From the NCBI RefSeq assembly GCF_014489535.1, contig NZ_CP060783.1:248001-312000 (forward strand): DNA of 64,000 nucleotides, in the 5' to 3' direction. Below are positions 1 through 9,124 of this stretch, piece by piece. Each line of letters opens with the position of its first letter. Within the stretch, counting starts at the first letter, position 1. The notes beneath the pieces are model-generated. The model searched no databases and was not told the origin of the DNA. It worked only from the letters and a program-made list of their open reading frames with translations. Position numbers and translations under genes: made by a program. This DNA comes from Diaphorobacter aerolatus. GTDB taxonomy: Bacteria; Pseudomonadota; Gammaproteobacteria; Burkholderiales; Burkholderiaceae_C.

Positions 1-760
1 ACGCCCACGGCTACGGCGGCGATGTGGATGCGGCCCTTGTCGAGCACCTTCATCGCGGTCTTGAAACCCTGGCCTTCCTTGAGCCCGATGAGATTGGCAG
101 CGGGCACGCGCACGTTGTCGAAGAACACGTCGCAGGTGTGTGCCCGCGCTGGCCCATCTTCACGTCGTTCTTGCCGAAGCTGATGCCGGGCGTTTTCGCA
201 TCCAGGATGAAGGCGGACACACCGCCCGAGCCCTTGTTGGACGGATCGGTGCGCGCCATCAGCGTGAACATGCCGGCATGCGGCGCGTTGGTGATGAAGC
301 GCTTGTTGCCGTTGACCACGTAGACGTCGCCCTCGCGCACGGCGGTGGTGCGCAGCGAGGCGGCGTCCGATCCGGCCTCGGGCTCGGTCAGCGCAAACGA
401 GGCCATGATCTCGCCAGTGGCGAGCCTGGGCAGCCACTCGGCCTGCTGCTCGGGCGTGCCATCCATCAGAATGCCCTGCGAGCCGATGCCCACCGTCGTG
501 CCGATCACCGAACGGAAGGCGGGCGAGGTCTGGCACAGCTCGAAGAGCACGCGCACCTCTTCTTCCATCGTCAGCTCGAGCCCGCCGAAGCGCTCGGGAA
601 TCGTCATGCCGAACAGGCCCAGATGGCGCATCTCTTCGACGATGTCCTCGGGAATTTCATCGGTTTCGGCGACGATGTTTTCGGCAGGCACGAGCCGCTC
701 GCGCACGAAGCGGCGCACGCTGTCGAGCAGCGCTTCGAGAATTTCCGGGTCACGAATCAT
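1..760 (-). CDS. acyl-CoA dehydrogenase (3' end outside window, frameshifted)
   Basis: FAD-dependent acyl-CoA dehydrogenase that would introduce the alpha-beta double bond in a CoA thioester. The N-terminal helical domain, the FALTEPEAGSDAASL motif of the middle domain and a GNKRFITNA segment are clear. I start it at the ATG at 758-760 (MIRDPEILEALL); upstream codons in the same frame overlap the thiolase and look random. The frame breaks at a CCC run at 143-145: adding one C gives QRGAHTCDVFFDNVRV and the family sequence then continues to base 1. The C-terminal domain lies outside the window. It is 17 bases downstream of the thiolase stop and probably in the same operon. The substrate is unknown. 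Confidence 0.88.
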
Positions 761-777
761 GTGGACTTCCTGCTCGC

Positions 778-2004
778 TCAGAGTGCATCGGCCGTGCCGA
801 GAATGGCGGTCGACTGGCTCGACAGCGTGCCGCCGTTGCCATGGCATACGGCGGTGTTGCTGCGCTCAAGCTGGCGCGCGCCAGCCTGACCGCGCAACTG
901 CCGCGTCGCCTCGATCAGCGTGAAGATGCCATACATGCCCGGATGCACGCACGACAGGCCGCCGCCGTTGGTGTTGACGGCCAGACGGCCGCCCGGCGCG
1001 ATGCCGCCGTTCTGCACGAATGCGCCGCCTTCGCCCTTCTTGCAGAAGCCGAGGTCTTCGAGAAACAGGATCGTGTTGATGGTGAAGGCGTCGTAGAGCT
1101 GCGCCATGTCCATGTCTGCCGCGCCGAGGCCGGCCATGGCAAACGCCTGCGAGCCGGACTGCGCTGCCGAGGTCGTGGTGAGATCGGGCATGCTGGAGAT
1201 CTGGCGGTTCCAGATCGCGGTGGCATTTCCAAGCACGTAGACCGGTGGTTGTTTCAGGTCCTTTGCGCGGTCGGCGCGGGTCAGCACGATGGCTCCCGCG
1301 CCGTCCGTGACGAGGCAACAGTCGCGCACGCTGAGCGGACTGGCGATCATGCGCGCGGACAGGACCTCGTCGATGCTGAGCGGGTCACGCATGAAGGCTT
1401 CGGGATTCTGCTGCGCCCAGGCACGCGCGGCGACAGCCACTTCGGCCAGTTGTTCGCGCGTCGTTCCGAACTCGTACATGTGGCGCGCGGCGGACAGCGC
1501 GTAGGCGGTGACGGGCAGCACCGGCTCGAACGGGTGCTCGTAGGGCTGCGGGTCCATGAAGCGGCGTGCGGCAATGCTTTCCTTGCGCCCGAACGCGGCG
1601 GAGCGCTGCGCGCTGCCGTAGCAGATCAGCACGGCGTTGCACTGACCCGAGTCGAGCGCACGGATGGCCGGCAGGAGATGGGCGATGAAGCTGCTGCCGC
1701 CCACCATCGTGCCGTCCACGTAGGTCGGATTGATGCCCAGATGTTCGATCACGGGCATGGTCCACATGGTGGAGTTCACGCTGCAGGTGGCGAGGCCATC
1801 GATGTCCTGCATGGTCAGGCCCGCATCGGCCACTGCGGCATGCGCGGCGCGCGCGAGCAGCGTCATGTCGTCCATGCCGACCGCTTCACCACAGCCATAG
1901 GTCGCGGCACCGGCGATGGCGACTTTGCCGCGCAGATGGCGATTGGTCTTGGCGGCGTCGAAACTCGAATGGGGAATCGTGGGTGTGTGGATGCGGGCGT
2001 TCAT
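778..2004 (-). CDS. thiolase-like protein (lipid-transfer/SCP-x thiolase family)
   Basis: A 408-residue thiolase-fold protein of the lipid-transfer type, expected to act on a beta-ketoacyl-CoA or, as in Ltp2-type proteins, to cleave a beta-hydroxyacyl-CoA. The C-terminal half keeps a His motif (SCVHPGMYG) and a C-x-G-x-G-like loop (AVCHGNGG). The region where classical thiolases carry the nucleophilic Cys reads DGTMVGGSSF, with no Cys, which is common in the lipid-transfer branch and argues against ordinary thiolysis. Its start overlaps the stop of the upstream DUF35 gene by ATGA, so the two are probably translationally coupled partners. Family is secure; the reaction is inferred. Confidence 0.85.
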   Translation of the reverse strand: MNARIHTPTIPHSSFDAAKTNRHLRGKVAIAGAATYGCGEAVGMDDMTLLARAAHAAVADAGLTMQDIDGLATCSVNSTMWTMPVIEHLGINPTYVDGTMVGGSSFIAHLLPAIRALDSGQCNAVLICYGSAQRSAAFGRKESIAARRFMDPQPYEHPFEPVLPVTAYALSAARHMYEFGTTREQLAEVAVAARAWAQQNPEAFMRDPLSIDEVLSARMIASPLSVRDCCLVTDGAGAIVLTRADRAKDLKQPPVYVLGNATAIWNRQISSMPDLTTTSAAQSGSQAFAMAGLGAADMDMAQLYDAFTINTILFLEDLGFCKKGEGGAFVQNGGIAPGGRLAVNTNGGGLSCVHPGMYGIFTLIEATRQLRGQAGARQLERSNTAVCHGNGGTLSSQSTAILGTADAL

Positions 2005-2387
2005 GCGCTGGCTCCCGAGTTCGCGGCGGGCTGGAACAGCACAAGGCCACGTCCGTCCTTTTGCGCCACGCGTGCCTGCACGCGCTGGCCGATCTTCACC
2101 TCATCGGGCGCGACGTCTTCGACGCGGCTCATCATGCGCACACCTTCGTCCAGATCGATCAGCGCGACGTTGTAGTTGCCACCGGCTTCCGGCTTGCGGG
2201 CGATGGTGCTGGTGGAATACACCGTGCCCATGCCGCTTGCGCGCACCCATTTGAGCGGGCTGGCACCGCAGTGCGGGCACAGTTCGCGCGGCGTGAAGAC
2301 ATGTTTGCTGCACTGCGGGCACTGCTGTATGCAGAAGCGGCCGGCGTCGAGTTCGGCCTGATAGTGGGTCTGAGCGCTCAACTGCAT
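2001..2387 (-). CDS. Zn-ribbon/OB-fold DUF35 protein, thiolase partner
   Basis: A 128-residue protein with an N-terminal zinc ribbon (CPQC and CPHC, about 20 residues apart) and a C-terminal OB fold (GTVYSTSTIARKP, then VALIDLDEGVRMMSRV). Proteins of this family bind thiolase or Ltp-type enzymes and help present the acyl-CoA substrate; that role is known for the family and inferred here. I chose the ATG at 2385-2387 because AAGGAGA lies about 10 bases upstream; a longer frame to 2444 has no such site. Its TGA overlaps the thiolase ATG. It is the first gene of the leftward operon. Confidence 0.85.
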   Translation of the reverse strand: MQLSAQTHYQAELDAGRFCIQQCPQCSKHVFTPRELCPHCGASPLKWVRASGMGTVYSTSTIARKPEAGGNYNVALIDLDEGVRMMSRVEDVAPDEVKIGQRVQARVAQKDGRGLVLFQPAANSGASA

Positions 2388-2727
2388 GGTGTGGGAGTCT
2401 CCTTCTTGATTGCGTGTTCCTAGCTGCATGCAGCATGCCTGCATCAGGGTGGCGCTTCAATTCGGGATTCTGGAAGGGAGGCTTCTCGAAGTGCTACGGC
2501 GTGGCAGCCGACACCTCGTGAATACCCGGCTTTGGCGCGGGCAAACCCGAACTTCCAGAACCACGCATAGCCCGGCAGGCCCGTCGGGTTCTAGCATCTG
2601 CCAGCTTGCGCGTCCGATGTCCTACGAGCGGATCGCGCGGCCTCTGTTCTGCGGGCTCTTGCGCGTTGGTACATCTGGCAAGCGTGCCTGGCCCGCCATC
2701 GAAAAACATCCCGAAAGGAGACTCAAG
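2388..2727. promoter_or_regulatory. divergent intergenic region between DUF35 and substrate-binding protein genes
   Basis: About 340 bases without a convincing gene between two divergent transcription units, so promoters for both must lie here. It contains a perfect 10-base palindrome CTGCATGCAG at 2424-2433 followed by a similar GCATGCCTGCAT run, and a GC-rich imperfect inverted repeat near 2571-2588. The ribosome binding site AAAGGAG for the rightward gene is at about 2714-2720. No -35/-10 pair stands out. A regulator binding the 2424 palindrome is only a possibility. Confidence 0.4.
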
Positions 2728-3951
2728 ATGCGTTCAAGGTTTGCTGTGCGATTTCTGCCGATGGGCCTGCTGGCGTGTGCTGGCGCGTGCCTTCAGGCCC
2801 AGGCAGCGGGAATTTCGGATGACGTGGTGCGTATCGGCGTACTCAGCGACATGAGCGGCCTGTATGCCGACACCGCAGGCCGGGGATCGGTCGAATCCGC
2901 GCGCATGGCGATCCAGGACTTTGGCGGTACGGTGCTCGGCAAGAAGATCGAACTGGTGTTTGCCGATCACCAGAACAAGGCCGACGTGGGTGCGACGCAG
3001 GCGCGTGCCTGGTTCGACCGCGAGGGCGTCGATCTGATCATGGATCTGAACAACTCGTCCGTGGCGGTTGCGATCAACAATCTGGCCCGCGAGCGCAACA
3101 AGCTCGTGATGAACACCGGCGGCGCGTCCGACATCCTCACCAACGAACACTGCGCGCCCACGGCCATCCACTACACCTACGACAGCTACGCGCTTGCCAA
3201 CAGCGCGGTGCGCGGCGTGATCGCTCAGGGCAAGAAGGAGTGGTTCATCATCGGCGTGGACTACGCCTTCGGCAAGGCGATGACGGCCAATCTCAACGAG
3301 TTCGTGAAGGAAGCCGGCGGGCGCATCGTCGGCAGCACCTACCATCCGCTCAACGCCAGTGATTTTTCGTCATTCCTGCTGCAGGCGCAGACCTCGAAGG
3401 CCCCGGTGATCGCGCTCGCGAACGCGACTTCGGACACCGTCAACACCATCAAGGCCGCCAACGAATTCGGCATCACCAAGACACAGACCGTGATGCCGAC
3501 GATCATGTTCATCAACGACATTCACGCACTCGGCCTCAAGCAGGGGCAGGGCATGGTGTTTGCGACCGGCTTCTACTGGGACCGCACGCCCGAATCGCGC
3601 CAGTGGGCCAAGCGCTTTTTCGAGAAAATGAAGAAGATGCCTTCGATGGTGCATGCCGGTGGCTATTCGGCCGTGACGCAATATCTCAAGGCCGTGCAGG
3701 CGGCGGGAACGGACGATGGTCTCGCCGTGGCCAAGCAGCTCAAATCCATGCCGATCAACGATTTCTTCTCGCACAACGGTCGCGTGCGCGAGGATGGGCG
3801 CATGGTTCACGACATGTATCTTGTCGAGGTGAAGAAACCCGAGGAATCCAAATACCCGTGGGACTACTACAAGGTGGTCAACACCGTGCCCGGTGACAAG
3901 GCATTCAAACCCATCGAGAAAAGCACCTGCAAGTATCTGAAGCCGACCTGA
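2728..3951 (+). CDS. ABC transporter substrate-binding protein, branched-chain amino acid type
   Basis: A 407-residue periplasmic binding protein of the LivK/Peripla_BP_6 type. A signal peptide covers roughly the first 27 residues (hydrophobic LLACAGACLQAQA), followed by the typical start VVRIGVLSDMSGLYADTAG and the DHQNKADVGA segment. I start it at ATG 2728, 8 bases after AAAGGAG; the open frame continues upstream to 2410 but that part is unlike the family. No permease or ATPase gene lies nearby, so it is an orphan receptor, probably bringing an aromatic or acyl acid to the neighbouring acyl-CoA pathway. The ligand is unknown. A paralogue is at 43324-44550. Confidence 0.9.
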   Translation: MRSRFAVRFLPMGLLACAGACLQAQAAGISDDVVRIGVLSDMSGLYADTAGRGSVESARMAIQDFGGTVLGKKIELVFADHQNKADVGATQARAWFDREGVDLIMDLNNSSVAVAINNLARERNKLVMNTGGASDILTNEHCAPTAIHYTYDSYALANSAVRGVIAQGKKEWFIIGVDYAFGKAMTANLNEFVKEAGGRIVGSTYHPLNASDFSSFLLQAQTSKAPVIALANATSDTVNTIKAANEFGITKTQTVMPTIMFINDIHALGLKQGQGMVFATGFYWDRTPESRQWAKRFFEKMKKMPSMVHAGGYSAVTQYLKAVQAAGTDDGLAVAKQLKSMPINDFFSHNGRVREDGRMVHDMYLVEVKKPEESKYPWDYYKVVNTVPGDKAFKPIEKSTCKYLKPT

Positions 3952-3986
3952 GGAGGATCGTTCGCGGCTAAGGGTTGGACGCAAAA

Positions 3987-4025
3987 ACAAGGGACGGCAG
4001 CCGCGAGGTGGCCGTCCTTGTTCTT
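3987..4025. terminator. bidirectional intrinsic terminator
   Basis: An inverted repeat ACAAGG(G)ACGGC ... GCCGTCCTTGT with one bulged G, a short loop and a following T-rich TTCTTT. It sits between the convergent genes ending at 3951 and 4043 and can serve both. Confidence 0.75.
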
Positions 4026-4042
4026 TCGAGTGTGATCGGGCC

Positions 4043-5044
4043 TTAGCTCGCGGTGATCCCTGCGGTCTTGATCACCTTGGCCCATTTGTCGATTTCCGCG
4101 CGCAGGCGTTTGCGCATCTGCTCCTGCGTTCCGGGATCGGCCTCGGCACCCGCTTCAAGCAGCTTCTGGCGCACGGCTGGATCGCTCATCACCGCGTTGA
4201 AGTCGCGATTGATGCGTTCCTGCACGGCCTGCGGTGTCTTCGCCGGAGCGAACAGTGCGCACCAGGAATAGGCGGCATAGCCGGGCAATCCAGCCTCGGA
4301 GATCGAGGGCACGTCGGGCCGCATCGGCGAGCGCGAAGGGTTCGCGACGCCGAGCACCTTTACGCGATTGGCCTTGATCTGAGGGAGCGCGGTGGGCGCG
4401 TCGGCGAACATGATCTGCACCTGCCCGCCGAGCAGGTCGGTCATTGCGGGGGCGCTGCCTTTGTAGGGCACATGCTGGAGCTTCACTCCCGCCATCATGT
4501 TGAACAGTTCGCCCGCCAGATGCGTACCGCCGCCGTTGCCCGCCGAGCCGTAGCTCAGTTGCGTGGTGCCCGATTTGGCGAGCGCGATCAGCTCCTTCAC
4601 ATTGTTCGCAGGCACGGATGGATGCACGACGAGGAACACCGGAAACAGCGCGGCAAAGCTGATCGGCACGAAGTCCTTTTCGATGTCGTAGGGCAGCTTG
4701 TCCATCAGCGTGTGGTTGACCGAGTGATGGATCGCGCCCACGAACAGCCCGTAGCCATCGGCAGGCTCGCGGGCCGCTGCCGCCGCGCCGACCACGCCCC
4801 CCGCACCCGCGCGATTGTCCACGATGGTGGGCTGCTTCCACAGCTCGCCGAGCTTCTGGCTGAAGGCGCGTGCGGTCGTATCCACCGGGCCTGCGGGCGG
4901 AAAGGGCACGATGAACTTGACGGCGCGCGTCGGCCAGTTGTCATCGGCCAGCGCGAGCAGTGGTTGCTGCACGGCGAGCGTTGCCATGCCAGCGGCAAGC
5001 AAGCTGCGGCGATTCAGCCCCGGGTGATCATTGGATTGCGGCAT
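4043..5044 (-). CDS. Bug-family tripartite tricarboxylate transporter substrate-binding protein
   Basis: A 333-residue periplasmic receptor of the Bug/TctC family. The N-terminus (NRRSLLAAG then a hydrophobic stretch ending ALADD) is an export signal with a Tat-like double Arg. Family landmarks are WPTRAVKFIVPFPPAGPVD, the DNRAGAGG loop, a DGYGLFVG segment and HVPYKGSAPAMTDLLGGQV. No TctA/TctB membrane genes are next to it. It is followed downstream by a terminator and lies 28 bases after a second Bug gene, so the two form a pair. Ligand unknown, probably a carboxylate. Confidence 0.92.
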   Translation of the reverse strand: MPQSNDHPGLNRRSLLAAGMATLAVQQPLLALADDNWPTRAVKFIVPFPPAGPVDTTARAFSQKLGELWKQPTIVDNRAGAGGVVGAAAAAREPADGYGLFVGAIHHSVNHTLMDKLPYDIEKDFVPISFAALFPVFLVVHPSVPANNVKELIALAKSGTTQLSYGSAGNGGGTHLAGELFNMMAGVKLQHVPYKGSAPAMTDLLGGQVQIMFADAPTALPQIKANRVKVLGVANPSRSPMRPDVPSISEAGLPGYAAYSWCALFAPAKTPQAVQERINRDFNAVMSDPAVRQKLLEAGAEADPGTQEQMRKRLRAEIDKWAKVIKTAGITAS

Positions 5045-5072
5045 GGCGTGTCTCCTTGTGGTGGATTCGGCC

Positions 5073-6059
5073 TCAGTCGACCACGATGCCCTGCGTCACT
5101 GTGGCCCACATGGCGCGCTCCTTCGCGGCGCGCTCGGCAAGCAACTGCGGCTCTCCAAGCCATTCGTCATAGCCAAGTTCCTTGAGACGCCTGGCCAGTT
5201 CGGGCTGGCGGAGCGCGGCGGTGATCGCGCGGTTGAGCTTGGCGGTGAGGTCGGCAGACATGCCCTTGGGGCCATACACGCCATACCAGCCGCCCACGTC
5301 AAAGCCCTTGAGTCCTTCGATTCCCGACTCGGCCAGCGTGGGCACGTCGGGCAGCATGGCATTGCGCTGCGGCGAGGTCACCGCAATGGGATGCACTTTC
5401 TTGCCCTGGATGTAGCTGCTCGCCGTGCTGATGATGTCCATCATCATGCTGATCTGCCCGCCGATCACATCCGTCATCGCGGGCGCGTTGCCCTTGTACG
5501 GAATGTGGTTCATCTCGATGCCGCTGCGTTTGGAGAACAGCAGGGCGCCCAGATGGTTGGAGCTGCCGACGCCCGCCGAGCCATAGCTCAACTGGCCGGG
5601 ATGGCGCTTCGCGTATTCGACCAGTTCCCTGGTGGTCTTGAACGGCAGGCCGTTGTTGGCCACCAGAACGTTGTAGTAACTCAGCACAGGCGCGACCGGT
5701 GTCAGATCCCTGGGGGGATCGAATGGCATCTTGCTCATCACGTTCGGACTGATGGTGAGCGTCGGACTCGCGGCAAACCACAGCGTCAACCCGTCAGGCT
5801 TGGCGCGCGCGACTTCGCCACCGGCCATGGTGGCGTTGGCGCCGGGCTTGTTTTCCACGACCACCGAGGCTCCAAGTTCCTTGGAAAGCGCGACGCTGAG
5901 CAGGCGCGCGCCCTGATCGACGGGACCGCCCGCGGAATAGCCGACGAGCAAACGAACCGGCTGAGGCTCCTGTGCAAACGCCGAAGGTGCGGCAGCGGTC
6001 AACGTCATGAGAGCGGCAATGCCTAGCGCCTCGCGGCGGGTGCGCAGGGTGATGTTCAT
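5073..6059 (-). CDS. Bug-family tripartite tricarboxylate transporter substrate-binding protein
   Basis: A 328-residue Bug/TctC receptor. The signal peptide runs to about residue 29 (ALMTLTAAAPSAFAQ). Then come PVRLLVGYSAGGPVDQGAR, the VVENKPGANATMAGG loop, HIPYKGNAPAMTDVIGGQI and LPDVPTLAESGIEGLKGF, all family signatures. AGGAGACA precedes the ATG. It is the upstream member of a pair with the gene at 4043-5044, from which it differs strongly, so the two probably bind different ligands. About 195 bases separate it from the enoyl-CoA hydratase stop. Confidence 0.92.
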   Translation of the reverse strand: MNITLRTRREALGIAALMTLTAAAPSAFAQEPQPVRLLVGYSAGGPVDQGARLLSVALSKELGASVVVENKPGANATMAGGEVARAKPDGLTLWFAASPTLTISPNVMSKMPFDPPRDLTPVAPVLSYYNVLVANNGLPFKTTRELVEYAKRHPGQLSYGSAGVGSSNHLGALLFSKRSGIEMNHIPYKGNAPAMTDVIGGQISMMMDIISTASSYIQGKKVHPIAVTSPQRNAMLPDVPTLAESGIEGLKGFDVGGWYGVYGPKGMSADLTAKLNRAITAALRQPELARRLKELGYDEWLGEPQLLAERAAKERAMWATVTQGIVVD

Positions 6060-6253
6060 ATGTTTGTCTCCTGGATGGCGAATCGCTCAATGGTGCGGTG
6101 TTGTCCGGGACATGGGAATCTGCTTTTGCCTAAGTCGGCATTCGTGGGCCGTTAGACATGGTTTTCCCGCAGATGACCAGAAGAGTCCGTCGGCCACGGT
6201 CATTCCCGCGCCTTGCCGCGAGCGGCGCGAAAGAACCGGTGGGCACTAAGCAG

Positions 6254-7051
6254 TCAGGCGCCGCGATCCCAGTCGAACGCAAGCGGCTGCTTGTCCTTGA
6301 AGCGCTGCACGGCCTGCTGGTGGTATTCCGAGCCACGGCACACGGTCTGTGCGTAGGCTTCGAGCTCGGACATGGCGCGCGCATCGAGTTCAAAGGCCTG
6401 ATTCATGATCGTCTTGGCCATGCCAATGGCAGCGGTGGACGCGTGCAGGAAACGCGAGGCCAGCGCCTGCGCAGAGGCCTTGAGCGCGTCGGCATCGGCG
6501 ACGATGTCGTAAACGATGCCCAGTTCCCTGGCCTCCCGCGCACCCACCGTGCGGGCGGTGAAGACCAGTTCCTTGGCCCGTTGCTGGCCGACGATGCGCG
6601 GCAGCAATTGCATGGCGCCGAGATCGGGAACCAGGCCGATGCGGCCAAAGACCGAGCAGAATCTGGCGCGTTCGGTCGCAAGAATGAAATCGGCGGCCAG
6701 TGCCAGGCTGAAACCCGCACCGAAGGCCGGTCCATCGACGGCGGCGATCACCGGCTTTTGCATGTTCACGAGTTCGGGAAACCACCGGTGCAGCGCGCGG
6801 ATCCGTTCTCGCCACGGCAGCCCGCTCTCGCTTGACTGAACCATCTGAATGACGTCGCCGCCCGAGCAGAAGGCGCCGCCTGCGCCGGTGAGAATCAGGG
6901 CCTTGACGCTGTCATCGTCACGCATGCGCAGCACGGCCGTGGCCAGTTCGGCCCGCAGTTCCACGCTCAGCGCGTTGCGCGTATCCGGCCGGTTGAGCGT
7001 GATGGTGCCGATGCCGTCGTGGACTTCCACGAGAACGTTGGGCTGAGTCAT
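6254..7051 (-). CDS. enoyl-CoA hydratase/isomerase family protein
   Basis: A 265-residue crotonase-fold protein that would hydrate or isomerise an enoyl-CoA in beta-oxidation. Seen: GTITLNRPDTRNALS at the start, the oxyanion-hole segment GAGGAFCSGGDV and the second-half core PAFGAGFSLALAADF with FGRIGLVPDLG. The start is ATG 7049-7051 with AAGGAGAC upstream; an open frame running further upstream is not family-like. It is 71 bases downstream of the MaoC gene and probably in one operon with the SDR and MaoC genes. The exact crotonase subtype cannot be told by eye. Confidence 0.9.
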   Translation of the reverse strand: MTQPNVLVEVHDGIGTITLNRPDTRNALSVELRAELATAVLRMRDDDSVKALILTGAGGAFCSGGDVIQMVQSSESGLPWRERIRALHRWFPELVNMQKPVIAAVDGPAFGAGFSLALAADFILATERARFCSVFGRIGLVPDLGAMQLLPRIVGQQRAKELVFTARTVGAREARELGIVYDIVADADALKASAQALASRFLHASTAAIGMAKTIMNQAFELDARAMSELEAYAQTVCRGSEYHQQAVQRFKDKQPLAFDWDRGA

Positions 7052-7122
7052 GGGTGGCGGTCTCCTTGTGATGTTTTCAGCGTGATGAGATGGCGTGGCG
7101 CTGCGCAGTGAGTGCGAAGTCC

Positions 7123-8022
7123 TCAGGATGCGAGTTCGGCCATGCCGTGGCTCAGCACGACCTTGTCGCGTTCGGCGACGCGGGCGCGCAGTTGCAGTCG
7201 TCCGGGCGCTCCGGGCACGCGCCAGATGTCGGTGACCAGTGTTTCGCCGGGGTAGACCGGCGAGGTGAAGCGGATGTCGAGCGCCGAGAGCCGCGCGGGA
7301 TTGTTGTCGGCGCATTGACGCAGCACGGCGCGGGTCACCAGGCCGTAGCTCGCCAGTCCGTGCAGGATCGGGCGCTCAAAGCCCGCCTTGCGCGCCACTG
7401 CGGGATCGGCATGCAGCGGGTTGTAGTCGCCCAGCAGGCGATAGAGCAGCGCGGATTCGGGACGCGTGGCCTGTGTGTCGCTGAAGTCCGGCGCGCGGTC
7501 CTCGGGTGTGGCCTGAAGCGCGGGCAGACCCGCATCGCTTGGCTGCTGCCCGCCGGAATGCTGGCTGTAGCCACCGTCGCCGCGCAGAAACGAAACGCTT
7601 TGCACCGTGGCAAGCAACGCACCCTGTGTGGTCTCGACCCGGCGTTCGGTGACGAGAATCGCGCCCTTGCCGTCGCCCTTGTCGGTGATGTGCGTGATGC
7701 GGCTGTGGCCGACCACCTCGGCCTGCGCAGGCAGCGGCTGGTGGATACGCATGCGCTGCTCGCCGTGCAGCAGCTTCACCCAGTCGATGCCGGTGTCGGC
7801 CTCGCGCGCCCAGAAGCCCGGATAGCCAAGCACCACCGCAAGCGAGGGCAGGGCGCGCAATCCGCCCGGAGCGCCTTCAAACACAAAGGGCAGGGCCGTC
7901 TCATCCATCGGGTCGTTGCCCATGCCGAGGCTGAGCGCATACAGCATGGTGTCGCGTTCGCTGTAGTGCTGGTGCACGGGTTCGAACCTGCGCGCCTTGA
8001 GATGCTGGTAGTTGATCGCCAT
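7123..8022 (-). CDS. MaoC-family (R)-specific enoyl-CoA hydratase 2, double hot-dog
   Basis: A 299-residue protein with two hot-dog domains. The C-terminal one holds the hydratase-2 motif YRLLGDYNPLHADPAVARK, with the catalytic Asp and His of peroxisomal MFE-2 hydratases. It should hydrate trans-2-enoyl-CoA to the (3R)-hydroxyacyl-CoA. The gene lies 15 bases downstream of the SDR gene, and these two together match the two enzymatic domains of eukaryotic MFE-2, here on separate polypeptides. Expression with the enoyl-CoA hydratase downstream is likely. Substrate chain type unknown. Confidence 0.9.
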   Translation of the reverse strand: MAINYQHLKARRFEPVHQHYSERDTMLYALSLGMGNDPMDETALPFVFEGAPGGLRALPSLAVVLGYPGFWAREADTGIDWVKLLHGEQRMRIHQPLPAQAEVVGHSRITHITDKGDGKGAILVTERRVETTQGALLATVQSVSFLRGDGGYSQHSGGQQPSDAGLPALQATPEDRAPDFSDTQATRPESALLYRLLGDYNPLHADPAVARKAGFERPILHGLASYGLVTRAVLRQCADNNPARLSALDIRFTSPVYPGETLVTDIWRVPGAPGRLQLRARVAERDKVVLSHGMAELAS

Positions 8023-8037
8023 GTCGTGCGCGCTCCG

Positions 8038-8955
8038 TCAGATCGGGTCCCAACTGAACACCTCGCCCGACCGTTCCAGTTCGAAGAACGACGAGCGGAG
8101 CGCCGGCATGCCGTGTTCGGCAATGCTTTGTGGTGTCCAGCCTTCGCTGCGGTGGATACCACGCACCGGACGCGGCTGGCTCATCAAAAAGATTTCGTTG
8201 TTGCGCACCGCGAAAACCTGCGCGTTCACGTCGCTGGCCGCATCGGACAGCAAATAGACCGCCAGCGGCGCGATCTTGTTGGGCGTCATTTGCTGGATCT
8301 TGGCGACGCGCGCCTGCTGCTCGGGCGTGTCGGTGGGAATCGATCCGATCATGCGGCTCCAGGCGAACGGCGCAATGCAATTGGAGCGCACGTTGAACTT
8401 CTGCATGTCCAGCGCAATGCTCTTGGACAGCGCCGTGAGCGCGAGCTTGGCGGCGCTGTAGTTCGCCTGGCCGAAGTTGCCGATCAGGCCGGACGTCGAC
8501 GTCATGTGCACGAAGGCGCCGCTTTCCTGCTCCTTGAAATGCGTGGCGGCTGCGCGGCTCATGTAGTAGCTGCCGTAGAGATGCACCTTGATCACCGCAT
8601 CCCATTCGTCGAGGCTCATCTTGTGAAAGAAGCGGTCGCGCAGAATGCCGGCGTTGTTGACCACGCCGTCGATCCTGCCGAAGCTGTCTACCGCACACTC
8701 GACGATGCGGGCGGCGCTAGCGGCCTCCGAGACGCTGTCGGTGTTGGTGACCGCCTCGCCGCCTGCGGCCTTGATTTCCGCGACCACTTGGTGCGCCGGG
8801 CCGTCGTCCGTGCCCTCGCCGTTGGTGGAGGTGCCGATGTCGTTGACCACGACCCTCGCGCCCTCGGCCGCGAGCGCCAGCGCCATGTCGCGCCCGATGC
8901 CACCGCCGGAGCCCGTCACCACGACCACTTTGCCGTCCATCATCTTCTGTGCCAT
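8038..8955 (-). CDS. SDR-family (3R)-hydroxyacyl-CoA dehydrogenase-like protein
   Basis: A 305-residue short-chain dehydrogenase/reductase of the MFE-2 type. The NAD-binding TGSGGGIG, the NNAGILRDRFFHKM segment, the catalytic Ser in TSTSG and Tyr/Lys in YSAAK are all visible. It has an extended C-terminal part of about 60 residues like MFE-2 dehydrogenases. I start it at the ATG at 8953-8955 (MAQKMMDGK), with AAGGCAG upstream; the frame is open to 9264 but the extra residues are not family-like and overlap the divergent gene. It is the first gene of the leftward SDR-MaoC-hydratase operon. Confidence 0.9.
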   Translation of the reverse strand: MAQKMMDGKVVVVTGSGGGIGRDMALALAAEGARVVVNDIGTSTNGEGTDDGPAHQVVAEIKAAGGEAVTNTDSVSEAASAARIVECAVDSFGRIDGVVNNAGILRDRFFHKMSLDEWDAVIKVHLYGSYYMSRAAATHFKEQESGAFVHMTSTSGLIGNFGQANYSAAKLALTALSKSIALDMQKFNVRSNCIAPFAWSRMIGSIPTDTPEQQARVAKIQQMTPNKIAPLAVYLLSDAASDVNAQVFAVRNNEIFLMSQPRPVRGIHRSEGWTPQSIAEHGMPALRSSFFELERSGEVFSWDPI

Positions 8956-9124
8956 CGCCTGCCTTTCTTGCGTATTCTTGAAAAGTGAAATCCGAGCATG
9001 CGCCGAAACTACGCTCGCGGCCATTCGAGAATCAGAAGGCCGGGGTTTGTCCGGCTGAAAGCGGACGATCAGGCACGCGCGGTTGTGGGAAATAATGAGC
9101 CCCTGTTTTGCTGGAGGGCATGCC

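Noticed and set aside
7090..8988. A 632-codon plus-strand frame across the MaoC and SDR genes.
   Set aside because: Spans two conserved minus-strand genes and has no recognisable domain.
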